Shown here one piece after another: positions 42,744 through 51,819 of a DNA stretch of 64,000 nucleotides. The stretch comes from Gordonia shandongensis DSM 45094 (lineage in GTDB: Bacteria; Actinomycetota; Actinomycetes; Mycobacteriales; Mycobacteriaceae): the NCBI RefSeq assembly GCF_000423025.1, contig NZ_AUHE01000004.1, positions 124,001 to 188,000 on the forward strand, read 5' to 3'. The notes below the pieces were generated by a model. The model was not told where the DNA came from and searched no databases. It worked only from the letters and a program-made list of their open reading frames with translations. Every line of letters starts with the position of its first letter. Within the stretch, counting starts at the first letter, position 1. The position numbers were made by a program, and so were the translations under genes.

Positions 42744-43978
42744 GCGTACTCCTTCACCAGGGACGGTTCAATGAATTCGAGCGCCTCGCGCCAGCCGATT
42801 CGCTCACCGATCCGGCGGCGAAGCTTCATGATCACGCGTTGTTGATCGAGTCCGACGGCACCGATGAGGCGGTCGGCCGAACGGAACAACGCCAGGAACG
42901 AATCCTCGTCTGGGCCGCCGCGAACGAAGACGGGTGCACACGAGGTCGCGTCCCCCACGCATTGGATCCGGTGGCCGTACCAGTCGCTCCAGAAGTAGGG
43001 CACCGTCTGGTACGGCACCGACCGCTCGGCGCTGACCGCATTGGTCCCCGCTCGCGTGCCCTGATCGGAGGCGTTGGTCCAGTTCTCCAGCCGGACCGAA
43101 TGCCCGCCCATGGCGGCGTTGGGCCAATGCGCCACGTCGCCCGCCGCGAACACGTCGGGATCAGAACTGCGCAGATGCGCATCGGCGACGACTCCGCCGT
43201 CGGCGTGGACCGCGATCCCCGACCCGGCGAGCCACGAGGTGGCCGGGGCCGCCCCCACTCCGATCACGACGACGTCGGCCGGCAGCGTACGACCGTCGGT
43301 CAGCCGGACTCCGGTCACCCGGTCGGTGCCGAGGCATCCCACGACGCCGACGCCGCTCGTCAACTCGACACCGTTACGGGCGTGCAGACCGGCGAGCGCC
43401 CGCCCGACCGTCGCCCCCACCGCTCGCACCAGCGGTACGGCGGCGGACTCGACGATCGTCGCCTGCCCGCCGAGCCGCACGGCCGCCGAGGCGGTCTCGG
43501 CGCCGATGACGCCGCCGCCGACAACGACCACGCGTGCCCCCGCCGCCAGGTCCGCACGAAGGGCGTCCGCATCGTCGACCGTGCGCAGAACGTGCACGCC
43601 GCGCCCCGTCGGCACGGCCGGCGTCGTCCGAGGAGTCGCCCCCGTCGCCACGATGAGCCGCCGGTAGTCGATCTCGGTACCGTCACCGAGCAGCAGTCGT
43701 CGCCGGCCGGTATCCAGCCGCTCGGCTCGTACGCCCGCCCGGAACCGTACGTCGAGCTCGTCGAGTTGTGCCTCGGTCGCGTGGTAGGTCACCGGTGCAG
43801 AATCGGTCAAGAACCCTTTGCTCAGCGGTGGCCGGTCGTAGGGCAGATGCGGTTCCGCACCCACCAGCGTCACCGGCCCGTCCCAGCCGCCCCGGCGCGC
43901 CGCCTGCACCGCGCGAAGACCGGCCAGCGAGGCGCCGACGACGACCACGCCGGCGTCCCGGCTCCTTCGTCCGGCCAT
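42740..43978 (-). CDS. Ferredoxin--NAD(P) reductase for the P450 system
   Basis: A 412-residue FAD-dependent reductase with two dinucleotide-binding folds: VVVVGASLAGLRAVQAARRG and VVVVGGGVIGAETASAAVRLG. LPYDRPPLSKGFL and DVFAAGDVAHWPN are the marker segments of the putidaredoxin/rubredoxin reductase group. It passes electrons from NAD(P)H to a ferredoxin that reduces the P450. It starts three bases after the degenerate ferredoxin gene and overlaps the ADH gene. Confidence 0.9.
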   Translation of the reverse strand: MAGRRSRDAGVVVVGASLAGLRAVQAARRGGWDGPVTLVGAEPHLPYDRPPLSKGFLTDSAPVTYHATEAQLDELDVRFRAGVRAERLDTGRRRLLLGDGTEIDYRRLIVATGATPRTTPAVPTGRGVHVLRTVDDADALRADLAAGARVVVVGGGVIGAETASAAVRLGGQATIVESAAVPLVRAVGATVGRALAGLHARNGVELTSGVGVVGCLGTDRVTGVRLTDGRTLPADVVVIGVGAAPATSWLAGSGIAVHADGGVVADAHLRSSDPDVFAAGDVAHWPNAAMGGHSVRLENWTNASDQGTRAGTNAVSAERSVPYQTVPYFWSDWYGHRIQCVGDATSCAPVFVRGGPDEDSFLALFRSADRLIGAVGLDQQRVIMKLRRRIGERIGWREALEFIEPSLVKEYA

Positions 43979-43981
43979 CGG

Positions 43982-44122
43982 TCAACTCCTCGTCAGACTC
44001 AGCGCACGGACCGGACACGAGGCGATCGCCTGGCACAACCCCATCCCCTGACGGCGGTCATGGTCCACGACTGCCCGCATGATGTGCTCCGCCTCGTCGG
44101 TGTGGGCGCGACGCCGTGTCAT
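43982..44122 (-). pseudogene. Degenerate [3Fe-4S] ferredoxin, internally deleted
   Basis: A 46-residue frame starting in the P450 stop codon (ATGA) and ending three bases before the reductase gene, exactly where the P450 ferredoxin should be. It reads VVDHDRRQGMGLCQAIASCPVRALSL. Intact relatives read DxDKCxGxGxC...(about 30 residues)...CP. Here the first Cys is Arg and the central section between GLCQAIA and SCPVRA is gone, so the cluster cannot bind. An in-frame deletion between similar GCGATCGCC-like sequences would explain it. The intact ferredoxin at 51820-52014 may supply the electrons instead. Confidence 0.8.
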
Positions 44123-45414
44123 GCCCGCACCGGTAGGCGGTGGACGCCGTTGATGAATTCGTTGAGGAAGTACACCGGCTCGCCGGTGATCTCCATATGC
44201 TTCAAGGTGGTGAGGATCTCGGAGAACAGGGCCCGCAACTGTGCCTTGGCAACGAGGTGTCCCAGGCAGTAGTGGACGCCTCCACCGCCGAATCCCACGT
44301 GGTTCAGCGGCGGAGTCCGGCTCAGGTCGAAGCTCCACGGGTCGTCGAACACCGTCTCGTCTCGGTTTCCCGAGCAGTAGAACATCACGACCTTGTCGCC
44401 CCGCATGATCTGCATCCCACCCAGTTCGACGTCCTGAGTCGCGGTGCGCGCGAAGTTGATCACCGGTGTCGCGTAGCGGACGAACTCTTCGATGGACTGA
44501 CCGATTCGCGCGTCGAAGTCCTCCATCAGCCACTCCCGCTGGGCTGGATTCGCCCACAGTGCGAGAACAGTCCGGGTCGTGGTCTGCTTGGTCGTGTCGT
44601 TCCCGGCGCCGGACAGCACCAGCGTCATCCGCGTGATCTGATCGGGTGTCAGCGGGCGTCCGTTGATCTGTGCCCGACCCAGTGCCGTGGCGATGTCGTC
44701 GGCCGGCGTCTTCCGGCGGAACTCGACCAGGTCATTACCGATCGCCGACAGGATCCCCAGCTGTTCGCGGACGAAGTCCTGCCGGCTCACGCCGTCGGGC
44801 ACCACTTCCGGGTCGCCCTGATTCAAGAACTTGTCGGCGGCCTCGGTGAATTCGTCGATCAGGCTCTCGGGCACCCCGACCAGATCGCCGATCGTCTGCA
44901 TCGGGAGTTTGCGGGAGACCTCGGCGACGAAGTCGAACTCTCCCGCACCGGCCACGCGGTCGATGATCTGTGCCGCTCGCGACCGGATCTTCTCGTCCAG
45001 CCGACGCACGGCCTTGGGGGTGAATGCGGAGCTGATCGCTCGCCTGTACTCGTTGTGCAGCGGTGGATCCATCACCATGAACGACGGTGCCTCATCAGCG
45101 GACGCCTGCTGTCCGGGGAACAGCGGACGCATCGTGATACCCCGCCATCGCACCGAGTCCGAGCTGAAGATCTTTTCGTGCGTACTGGCGTATGCGATGT
45201 CACGACTCGTCACCAACGCCCAGAAGCCCGCCTCCGTGGGGTCTGGTTCGACGGGCCAGTCCATCGGCAGATGCCAACTGACCGGATGCTCGTCACGCAG
45301 GGCGCGGAATGCTTCGTCGCGCGCCTCGAACGGCTGGGCCCAGAAGTCTCGGCTCGTGATATCGACCCCGGGCGCAGTGACCGGGTGTTCGTTGACCGGA
45401 ATCTTGTTGGTCAC
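44119..45414 (-). CDS. Cytochrome P450
   Basis: A 431-residue class I bacterial P450 from GTG 45414, which has GGGAGG upstream; a longer frame to 45471 adds a low-complexity tail. The heme-binding loop is GFGGGGVHYCLGHLVAKAQ with the Cys ligand, the I-helix oxygen-activation segment is SGAGNDTTKQTTTR, and the ExxR is EEFVRYA (ESxxR analogue). Asn in place of the more usual acidic residue in GAGNDTT is notable. It probably hydroxylates a hydrophobic substrate and begins the pathway continued by ADH and ALDH. The family subgroup (terpene, alkane or steroid type) cannot be called. Confidence 0.9.
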   Translation of the reverse strand: MTNKIPVNEHPVTAPGVDITSRDFWAQPFEARDEAFRALRDEHPVSWHLPMDWPVEPDPTEAGFWALVTSRDIAYASTHEKIFSSDSVRWRGITMRPLFPGQQASADEAPSFMVMDPPLHNEYRRAISSAFTPKAVRRLDEKIRSRAAQIIDRVAGAGEFDFVAEVSRKLPMQTIGDLVGVPESLIDEFTEAADKFLNQGDPEVVPDGVSRQDFVREQLGILSAIGNDLVEFRRKTPADDIATALGRAQINGRPLTPDQITRMTLVLSGAGNDTTKQTTTRTVLALWANPAQREWLMEDFDARIGQSIEEFVRYATPVINFARTATQDVELGGMQIMRGDKVVMFYCSGNRDETVFDDPWSFDLSRTPPLNHVGFGGGGVHYCLGHLVAKAQLRALFSEILTTLKHMEITGEPVYFLNEFINGVHRLPVRA

Positions 45415-45541
45415 CTGACCGCCTCCCTGGCTGCACCGGCCGCCTCGCGATGAGTTTCGCTGGTCCGACACCGTTCACCTCAGTGTCGATCGACCCGCCG
45501 ATGAAGTCCCGAGACAAACGGCGGCATTTGCCGACCGGTCA

Positions 45542-45555
45542 GAGCCATATGGCTC
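45542..45555. promoter_or_regulatory. Palindrome between the P450 and PucR genes
   Basis: Perfect 14-base GAGCCATATGGCTC, about 130 bases upstream of the P450 start and 30 bases past the PucR stop. It is a candidate operator for the P450 operon. Confidence 0.4.
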
Positions 45556-45584
45556 GCGAGCAACGCGGGCTTCCCGGTGACGGC

Positions 45585-46736
45585 TCAGAGGGAGCCGAGT
45601 CCGGAGAAGCCCCCTGGGAAGCGGACGGAGTCGCGGAGCCGATGCAAGAGCAGCAGCAGCATGAGGAGGGTGCGTCCGTAGGGCTCGGTGACTCGAAAAC
45701 CCAGCTCCTCCTCCGCCCAATCGACCCGACGCCGGACGGAACCGTGGTGCATGTGAATCAGCGCCGCCGCCTGGCGCAGCGAGTCCGTCCCCGCCACCAC
45801 CGAGAGGATCTGCAGCAGTTCGTCTCCCCCCGGCTGATCGACGATCCGGTCCAGTGCCCGCAGACTGTCGAGCTCCGCCAACGCCCGCCGCGGAACGTGC
45901 TGCGCGATCACCGACATCAGCTCTACGACACTGCTCTCCTCCGTCCGGTAGCCGAACGCCTCGCCCCGCTGATACGGTCCGGTCGCCCGGGAACTCGGGG
46001 TGAGGAACTGCAAGGCCACACACGTTCGGTGCCACGTCTGGGGAGCAGACAGGCCGGGGATCTCCGCGCTGACGACGACCCGCGCCCCGACCGGGACGTC
46101 CAGCCGCCGAGGGGGCGGGTTCTCGGTCAGGACGACCGCGACGGAGTCGAAAGAGTGCGAGTGGGTCCGTCCACCACGACCTTGCAGGATCGGCAGCAGA
46201 CCGTCGACGACGCCTTCCGGCCCCGTCACCGCGACGACGTACAGCGACCCGCCGTCGAAGCCGAGCATCCGGAGTGCGCGCGCCCGATCGGCCGGATACG
46301 CCATGCTGCTGAGCACCGTCTCGACGGCCACGTCGCGGGAGAGCGGTGGTTCGTCGTCACTCAGCATCCGGCGAACCAGCAGGGCGGTCGCCCGCAGCCG
46401 GTCCACGATCAGACCATCACGCGGCGACGGTGCGCCGCCCGGCCCCCGGTCGATCCACACGATGCCGCGGTCGTCGCCCGTGGTCGCTGTCAGCGCGGTA
46501 TCGGTCGGCGCTCCCCGACCGACCCTCCCCTCGGGGTCGGCGATGACGCCCTCTGCCGAGCCGTGCGTGCGAATGCCGACCCGCGCCCCGCACCACTGCG
46601 CGACGCGCCGGACCATCTCTTCGTGGGACGGCCCGCTGCGCGCGAGCGCGTCGAAGTACTCCACGACCTCCGCGTCGTACTCGATCGCATCGGCGGACCG
46701 TGGGCACGGCCCGCCGTCACTGCCGGACACCATCAC
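45585..46736 (-). CDS. PucR-family transcriptional regulator
   Basis: A 383-residue regulator. The N-terminal and middle parts are a GAF-like sensory region of variable sequence. The C-terminus has the PucR helix-turn-helix: RALDRIVDQPGGDELLQILSVVAGTDSLRQAAALIHMHHGSVRRRVDWAEEELG as positions, ending in a helix (FRVTEPYGRTLLMLLLLL). PucR proteins are activators of catabolic operons, binding the substrate or an intermediate. Its location between the P450 operon and the beta-oxidation genes makes it the likely cluster activator. Confidence 0.82.
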   Translation of the reverse strand: MMVSGSDGGPCPRSADAIEYDAEVVEYFDALARSGPSHEEMVRRVAQWCGARVGIRTHGSAEGVIADPEGRVGRGAPTDTALTATTGDDRGIVWIDRGPGGAPSPRDGLIVDRLRATALLVRRMLSDDEPPLSRDVAVETVLSSMAYPADRARALRMLGFDGGSLYVVAVTGPEGVVDGLLPILQGRGGRTHSHSFDSVAVVLTENPPPRRLDVPVGARVVVSAEIPGLSAPQTWHRTCVALQFLTPSSRATGPYQRGEAFGYRTEESSVVELMSVIAQHVPRRALAELDSLRALDRIVDQPGGDELLQILSVVAGTDSLRQAAALIHMHHGSVRRRVDWAEEELGFRVTEPYGRTLLMLLLLLHRLRDSVRFPGGFSGLGSL

Positions 46737-46790
46737 GATGTTACCGCGACGACCAGCGTCGACAGCCCCGAACAGCGGCAGCGGTCACGA

Positions 46791-47939
46791 TCACGGACGG
46801 TTCGCGGAGAGGACGAGCGAACCCGACGCCGCGAAGAACACACCGACCCCCTGCACGAAGCTGATCTGTGCGCCCGGCACCGGCATCGCCGCCTCGCCGC
46901 GCAGCTGCCGCACCGCCTCCTGGATGGCGAACATGCCGTACATGCCGGTGTGGGTGTAGCTCAATCCGCCGCCGTTGGTGTTCATCGGCAGCGATCCCCC
47001 GGGGCGGGTCGCGCCGCCCGCGATGAACGGTCCCGACTCTCCGCGACCGACGAAGCCGAGGTCCTCGAGCATGTACAGCGGCAGGTGTGCGAAGGCGTCG
47101 TAGCACATCAGATGGTCCACGTCCGCGTGAACGATGCCGGCGGTGCGGATCGCCTCGGCGGCCGAGTCCCGGAAACCGCGAAACGACCCCGGATCCTCCA
47201 TCTGCGAGATCAGCGGCCCCTCCGCCGACTCGCCCGAGCCCAACAGGTACACGGCGCGCCCCGCGGACGGGAGGTCGGCGGCCCGTTCCGCACTGGTGAC
47301 GACCAGTGCTCCACCACCGTCGGTGACCAGACAGCACATGTCCCTGGTGAACGGGTAGGCGACGACCGGCCCCTCCAGGACCTCGTCCACGGTGGTGGGC
47401 GCGCGCCGAGCCGCGCGCGGGTTGCCGATCGCCCATTCGCGTTGCGCCACGACCACCTCGGCGAGGTGCTCGCGTCCCATCCCCCGGTCGTTCAGGAAGC
47501 GGAGCGCCGGCACGGTGAACGTCGCATAGGGCGCCACGGCCCCGTACACCTGCTCGAACTGGCCGACGAACGACGCCGGATTCGGGACCCGCTTCGGTGC
47601 GCCCACCCCCGAACGTCCCGATTCGCCGTGCGTGATCAGGACGACGTCGGCGGCACCGGCGGCGATCGCGGCTGCCGCGTGCCGCACGTGCACCATGAAG
47701 CTGCAGCCGCCGACGACCGTCCCATCCAGCCAGCGCGGTCGGATCCCCAGATGGTGGGAGACCTCCATGGCCAGCGGTCCGGCGGTCGCCACACCGTCGA
47801 CGTCGGCGATCGACATTCCGGCATCGGCGAGAGCACGGCGCGCCGCCTCCGCGTGGAGATCCAGCACCGACATGTCCGGCACGGTGCCGAGACCCGCCGT
47901 CTCCGCCGCGCCGACGATCGCGATGTCTCCCCCGTCCAT
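46791..47939 (-). CDS. Thiolase-fold lipid-transfer (Ltp/SCPx-like) protein
   Basis: A 382-residue thiolase-superfamily protein. ATG 47939 (MDGGDIAIVGAAETAG) is the family start. The thiolase nucleophile Cys is in VVGGCSFMVHVRHA, and a His is in NTNGGGLSYTHTGMYG. The second catalytic Cys of true thiolases, near the C-terminus, is missing (SFVQGVGVFFAASGS), as in the Ltp/SCPx group, some of which are retro-aldolases. The DUF35 gene is six bases away, and such pairs form a complex. It would remove a two- or three-carbon unit in side-chain degradation. Confidence 0.78.
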   Translation of the reverse strand: MDGGDIAIVGAAETAGLGTVPDMSVLDLHAEAARRALADAGMSIADVDGVATAGPLAMEVSHHLGIRPRWLDGTVVGGCSFMVHVRHAAAAIAAGAADVVLITHGESGRSGVGAPKRVPNPASFVGQFEQVYGAVAPYATFTVPALRFLNDRGMGREHLAEVVVAQREWAIGNPRAARRAPTTVDEVLEGPVVAYPFTRDMCCLVTDGGGALVVTSAERAADLPSAGRAVYLLGSGESAEGPLISQMEDPGSFRGFRDSAAEAIRTAGIVHADVDHLMCYDAFAHLPLYMLEDLGFVGRGESGPFIAGGATRPGGSLPMNTNGGGLSYTHTGMYGMFAIQEAVRQLRGEAAMPVPGAQISFVQGVGVFFAASGSLVLSANRP

Positions 47940-47944
47940 CGACG

Positions 47945-48355
47945 TCACTGTGGACCGTCCTCTCCGGCCGGCCCGAACACCGGGATGCTCAAACCGTCCT
48001 GCTCCCGGAATCGCACGGTCAGCGCCATGTCCAAGGGCAGCGCGTCGGGCCGCGGATCGACGTCGACGAGGTTGGTCATCATCCTCGGGCCCTCCGCCAA
48101 CTCGACGAGGGCGACCACGACGGGGCCCCGCACGGGCGCGAGCGGGCGGTGGTCGATCGCATAGGAGACCAACCGCGCACGGCCGACCGTCGGCGTCCAC
48201 TCGACGTCGTCGGACGCGCACTGCGGGCAGAACGGGCGCGGATAGAAGTAGTGGCGCCGGCAGGAACGGCACCGTTGAATCCACAGTTCGCCACGTGCCG
48301 CGGCCTCCCAGTACGGACGCGTGCCCGGGGTGGGCACGGGGGTGAACGCCGTCAT
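47945..48355 (-). CDS. DUF35 OB-fold/zinc-ribbon protein (partner of the thiolase-like protein)
   Basis: A 136-residue protein from ATG 48355. The zinc ribbon is CRSCRRHYFYPRPFCPQC, followed by an OB-fold (ARLVSYAIDHRPLAPV, GPVVVALVELAEGPRMM). Such proteins bind Ltp-type thiolases and MaoC hydratases in the steroid side-chain pathway and may deliver acyl-CoA. Five bases separate its stop from the thiolase-like start, so they are cotranslated. Confidence 0.85.
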   Translation of the reverse strand: MTAFTPVPTPGTRPYWEAAARGELWIQRCRSCRRHYFYPRPFCPQCASDDVEWTPTVGRARLVSYAIDHRPLAPVRGPVVVALVELAEGPRMMTNLVDVDPRPDALPLDMALTVRFREQDGLSIPVFGPAGEDGPQ

Positions 48356-48401
48356 CGGCTTCTCCTCACTTGACTGTTGATCACTCACCGCTGTGGGCCG
48401 T

Positions 48402-49925
48402 TCACCGCTCGGCCTCGTCCCGAAGACGCCAACGCTGCAGCTTTCCGGACTCCAGTCGGGGAAGATCGGAACGGAACTCGACGCTTCGCGGTGCCTTGAA
48501 ATGGGCGATCCGCGAACGAACGAAGGCGATGATCCGGGCTTCCAGGTCCGGGCCCGGTTCCACACCGTCGGCCGGTTTCACGACGGCGTGCACCATCTGT
48601 CCCCACTCCTCGTCGGACAGGCCGACCACGGCGACGTCGACGACATCGGGATGCTCCATCAGCACGTCCTCGACCTCCTGCGGATAGATGTTCACCCCGC
48701 CGGAGACGATGAGGTCCGAGCGCCGGTCCGCGATGAACAGGTACCCGTCCTCATCGACGTGCCCGATGTCTCCCATCGTCGTCCACCCGCGCGGACTGTG
48801 CGCCTCGCGCGTCTTGGCGTCGTCGTTGTGGTACTCGAAGTCACGAGACGAGCTCTCGAACCAGATCGTCCCGGTCGCACCGACCGGGAGTTCGGTGACG
48901 CCGTCGTCGCTGATCCGGACGACCGCCGTGGCGGGCCTGCCCACCGAACCGGGCTTTCGGAGCCACTCCTCGGTCGTGATCGAGGAGTCGACGACCCCCT
49001 CGGTGCCGCCGTAGTACTCGGTGATGATCGGACCGAGCCAGTCGATCATCGCGCGTTTGACCGGGATGGGACAGGCCGCGCCGCCGTGGAACACCGCCCG
49101 CAGGCTCGACAGGTCGTACCGAGCCCGTACCGATTCCGGCAGCCGCAGCATGCGTACGAACATCGTGGGTACCGCGTTCAGATGAGTGACCCCGTATCGC
49201 TCGATGGCTGCGAGCAGTTGTTCGGCGTCGAACTTGGGCGCGACGATGTGAGTCCCGCCGTGACCGAGAACCGATTTGGCCCAGGCGAGCGACGCCGAGT
49301 GATAGATCGGCCCCGGACTGACCAGGACGGTGTCCTCGGTGATGCCCTTGTCGTCGGCGAACCACCGCGCCCACGCGGTCATCGTTCCGTACGGCGCATC
49401 GGGCAGTCGGGGCAGCACGCCCTTGGGCCTCCCGGTGGTCCCCGACGAATACAGCATCGTCGCCCCTTGAGTCTCGTCGGCGACAGGCGTCGTCGGACCC
49501 CCGCGCACCGCGTCGCAGAGGCTGCCGGCGGTCCCGGGCTCGCCGTCGAGGACGTATCGCGACCGCAGTGCCGGCGCCGTCGCCGCACTGCGCTCGGCCA
49601 GCTCTGTGAACTCCGCCTCATGGACGAGCAGTCGCGCTCCGCAGTCGTCGACGATGTACGCCGCCTCGTCGGGCGACAGGTTCCGGTTCACCAGCGTGCA
49701 GTACAACCCGGTGCGCATCGCAGCGATGATCGCGGGGAAGGAGTCGGGACGGTTGCCCAGAATCATGGCGACATGATCGCCGCGACCCAGGCCCTCCCGT
49801 CGGAACAGGTGGGCGATCGCGTTGGATCGCTCTTCCAGCTCTCGATAGGTCACGCCCTGTCCCGCCACGGTCGACACCACTGCCGGTTTGTCGCCGAATT
49901 TCCGTGCGAGTTCCGTTGTCGACAT
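48402..49925 (-). CDS. Acyl-CoA synthetase (AMP-forming)
   Basis: A 507-residue adenylate-forming ligase. P-loop YSSGTTGRPKG, EYYGGTEGVVDSS, hinge GWTTMGDIGHVDEDG and DRRSDLIVSGGVNIYPQEVE, and a C-terminal lysine in LPRLESGKLQRW. It would activate the acid made by the ALDH for beta-oxidation. The upstream gene is the SDR, 30 bases away. Confidence 0.88.
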   Translation of the reverse strand: MSTTELARKFGDKPAVVSTVAGQGVTYRELEERSNAIAHLFRREGLGRGDHVAMILGNRPDSFPAIIAAMRTGLYCTLVNRNLSPDEAAYIVDDCGARLLVHEAEFTELAERSAATAPALRSRYVLDGEPGTAGSLCDAVRGGPTTPVADETQGATMLYSSGTTGRPKGVLPRLPDAPYGTMTAWARWFADDKGITEDTVLVSPGPIYHSASLAWAKSVLGHGGTHIVAPKFDAEQLLAAIERYGVTHLNAVPTMFVRMLRLPESVRARYDLSSLRAVFHGGAACPIPVKRAMIDWLGPIITEYYGGTEGVVDSSITTEEWLRKPGSVGRPATAVVRISDDGVTELPVGATGTIWFESSSRDFEYHNDDAKTREAHSPRGWTTMGDIGHVDEDGYLFIADRRSDLIVSGGVNIYPQEVEDVLMEHPDVVDVAVVGLSDEEWGQMVHAVVKPADGVEPGPDLEARIIAFVRSRIAHFKAPRSVEFRSDLPRLESGKLQRWRLRDEAER

Positions 49926-49955
49926 TCCTCGGCTCCTCGATTCGTCCGCTGACGC

Positions 49956-50900
49956 CTAGTTCGCCGAAGTGGGGACCTGGACGGAGAAGATCGACGGCGG
50001 CAGCCCGTCGGCCAACGGACGGAATTCGCGTTCGACCTGTTCAGCCAGGGCGTCGGGAGTCCACGGACCGTCGGATCGGACTTCCGCCAGAATCTCCGGC
50101 GTGTTGAACAGGGTGACCCCGTATCCGTTTGCGCCGATCGTGCGTCCGGAGAGCCACCCCGACTGGGTTCCGGCGAGGTACGAGCAGATCGGGGCGATGT
50201 TCTCCGGCGACGACTCGTCGCTGAACACCTTCGGACCGTCGGACGAGGCATCGAGCGACCGGTCTTTGGGCACCGTCGCGATCAACCGGGTGGCGGCTGC
50301 CGGGGCGATCGCGTTCGCCGTCACGCCGTAGCGGGCGAGCCCGTTGGCCAGCGATGCGGTCAAACCGATCACGCCTCGTTTCGCGGCGGCGTAGTTCGGC
50401 TGCCCGGGCGACCCCCAGATCGCCGAGTCCGAGGTGAAGTTGATGATCCGGTACTGACCTGCCGGGTTGCGTTGCGAGCGCCAATACGCCGCAGCCGGTT
50501 TGATGAGGCTGAAATGCCCGCGCAGGTGGACGCGGATCACTGCGTCCCAGTCCTCCTCGGCGAGATTGAAGATCATCCGGTCGCGCAGAATTCCCGCCAC
50601 GTTGACCACGACGTCGAGGCCGCCGAACTGCTCCACCGCGGTCCTCACGAGCCGCTCTCCGGTAGCGGTGTCGGCGATGTCGCCGCCGTCGGCGAGCGCG
50701 ACCCCGCCTGCCGCCGTGATCTCCTCGGCGACCGACCGCGCCGGACCGTCGTCGGAGCCGCTTCCGTCGGCTGCGCCGCCCAGGTCGTTGATCACGACCT
50801 TCGCGCCCTGCGCGGCAAAGCTGCGCGCGATCGCCGCCCCGATGCCGCGGCCGGCACCCGTCACGATCGCGATGCGTCCGTCGAGGCTCTTCGTCGTCAT
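49956..50900 (-). CDS. Short-chain dehydrogenase (probably 3-hydroxyacyl-CoA dehydrogenase)
   Basis: A 314-residue SDR. Cofactor motif TGAGRGIGAAIARSF, VINDLGG as in peroxisomal multifunctional enzymes, NVAGILRDR, catalytic Ser in INFTSDSAIWG, and YAAAKRG. The C-terminal 60 residues extend beyond the SDR domain. It would oxidise the 3-hydroxyacyl-CoA made by the MaoC hydratase. The start ATG at 50900 overlaps the MaoC stop by four bases (ATGA), a translationally coupled pair. Confidence 0.85.
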   Translation of the reverse strand: MTTKSLDGRIAIVTGAGRGIGAAIARSFAAQGAKVVINDLGGAADGSGSDDGPARSVAEEITAAGGVALADGGDIADTATGERLVRTAVEQFGGLDVVVNVAGILRDRMIFNLAEEDWDAVIRVHLRGHFSLIKPAAAYWRSQRNPAGQYRIINFTSDSAIWGSPGQPNYAAAKRGVIGLTASLANGLARYGVTANAIAPAAATRLIATVPKDRSLDASSDGPKVFSDESSPENIAPICSYLAGTQSGWLSGRTIGANGYGVTLFNTPEILAEVRSDGPWTPDALAEQVEREFRPLADGLPPSIFSVQVPTSAN

Positions 50901-51787
50901 GGTTGTTCTCCTGTCGATTCGGTGGGTTCGGTCACGTCGGTGGGTTCGGTCACGCGTGCGCGCCCCCGGTCGATCACCGTCGTGCCGTCCTGGTCCGTCG
51001 TCCGGAACCGCACCTGATCGCCGTCGACCCACATGGCGACGGTGATGTCCTGACCGGGGAGCAGCGGTGCGCTGAAGCGTCCGGACATCTCGGTGAGCCG
51101 GGCCGGGTCAGATCCGGCGATCCCGTGGAGCACCGCTCGGCCGGTGAATCCGAAGGTGCACATGCCGTGCAGGATCGGCCGGTCATAGCCGGCTCGACGG
51201 GCCAGGGCCGGATCGGAGTGCAGCGGATTCCGGTCGCCGGTGAGCCGGTAGACAAGGCCCTGATCGCGACGGACGGGGAGTGTGACCTCGACGTCGGGCG
51301 GCCTCGTCGGACGTTCCCAGTCGTCCACCGGCCCGGGGTCCCCGCCGAATCCGCCGTATCCGCGGAGGAACATCGAGGATCGCACCGCACCGCACCGCCG
51401 ACCGTCCGGTCCGCTCGCGACGGACTCGATCTCGACGACGGCCGCCGAGCCCTTGTCGTAGACGGCCGACACTCGTGTCTCGGTGCGCACCGATCCTTCG
51501 ACGGGGATCTCGGAGGCGACGGTGAACCCCTGGGCCCCGTGCAGCAGTCGTGTCCGGTCCACTCCGGCCAGGAGCTTCGCCGCCGCCCCGCCGTAGGCGA
51601 GACTGGCGAAAGTCGGTAGCACTCGGTGAGGAACCCCGTCCGTGTTCTCGGTGGTGAACGCCAGTTCCTCGGTCGGGTCGGCTTGCCCCGCTCCGACCGC
51701 GACGGCGTACAGCAGGGTGTCCTTCTCGCTCCACTCCCGGCTGCCGATCACCGGCGGACGATCGATCAACGCCGCATCGACCTGCAT
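50897..51787 (-). CDS. MaoC-type enoyl-CoA hydratase
   Basis: A 296-residue double-hotdog hydratase. The C-terminal hydratase-2 motif is YRLTGDRNPLHSDPALARRAGYDRPILHG, with the catalytic Asp and His. The N-terminal half is the substrate-binding hotdog (HRVLPTFASLAYGG). The extreme C-terminus shows a duplicated TEPTDVTEPTE sequence from a tandem repeat. It would hydrate a 2-enoyl-CoA; together with the next-gene SDR it forms a two-step module. Confidence 0.87.
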   Translation of the reverse strand: MQVDAALIDRPPVIGSREWSEKDTLLYAVAVGAGQADPTEELAFTTENTDGVPHRVLPTFASLAYGGAAAKLLAGVDRTRLLHGAQGFTVASEIPVEGSVRTETRVSAVYDKGSAAVVEIESVASGPDGRRCGAVRSSMFLRGYGGFGGDPGPVDDWERPTRPPDVEVTLPVRRDQGLVYRLTGDRNPLHSDPALARRAGYDRPILHGMCTFGFTGRAVLHGIAGSDPARLTEMSGRFSAPLLPGQDITVAMWVDGDQVRFRTTDQDGTTVIDRGRARVTEPTDVTEPTESTGEQP

Positions 51788-51819
51788 CCGAACCTCCCTC
51801 TCGCTGTTCCGTCGACTTC

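Noticed and set aside
40161..42845. 894-codon open frame on the plus strand opposite ALDH and ADH
   Set aside because: It is antisense to two well-supported genes and is rich in Arg, His and Asp; shadow frame.
45450..48164. 904-codon plus-strand frame opposite PucR and the thiolase-like gene
   Set aside because: Antisense shadow with no domains.
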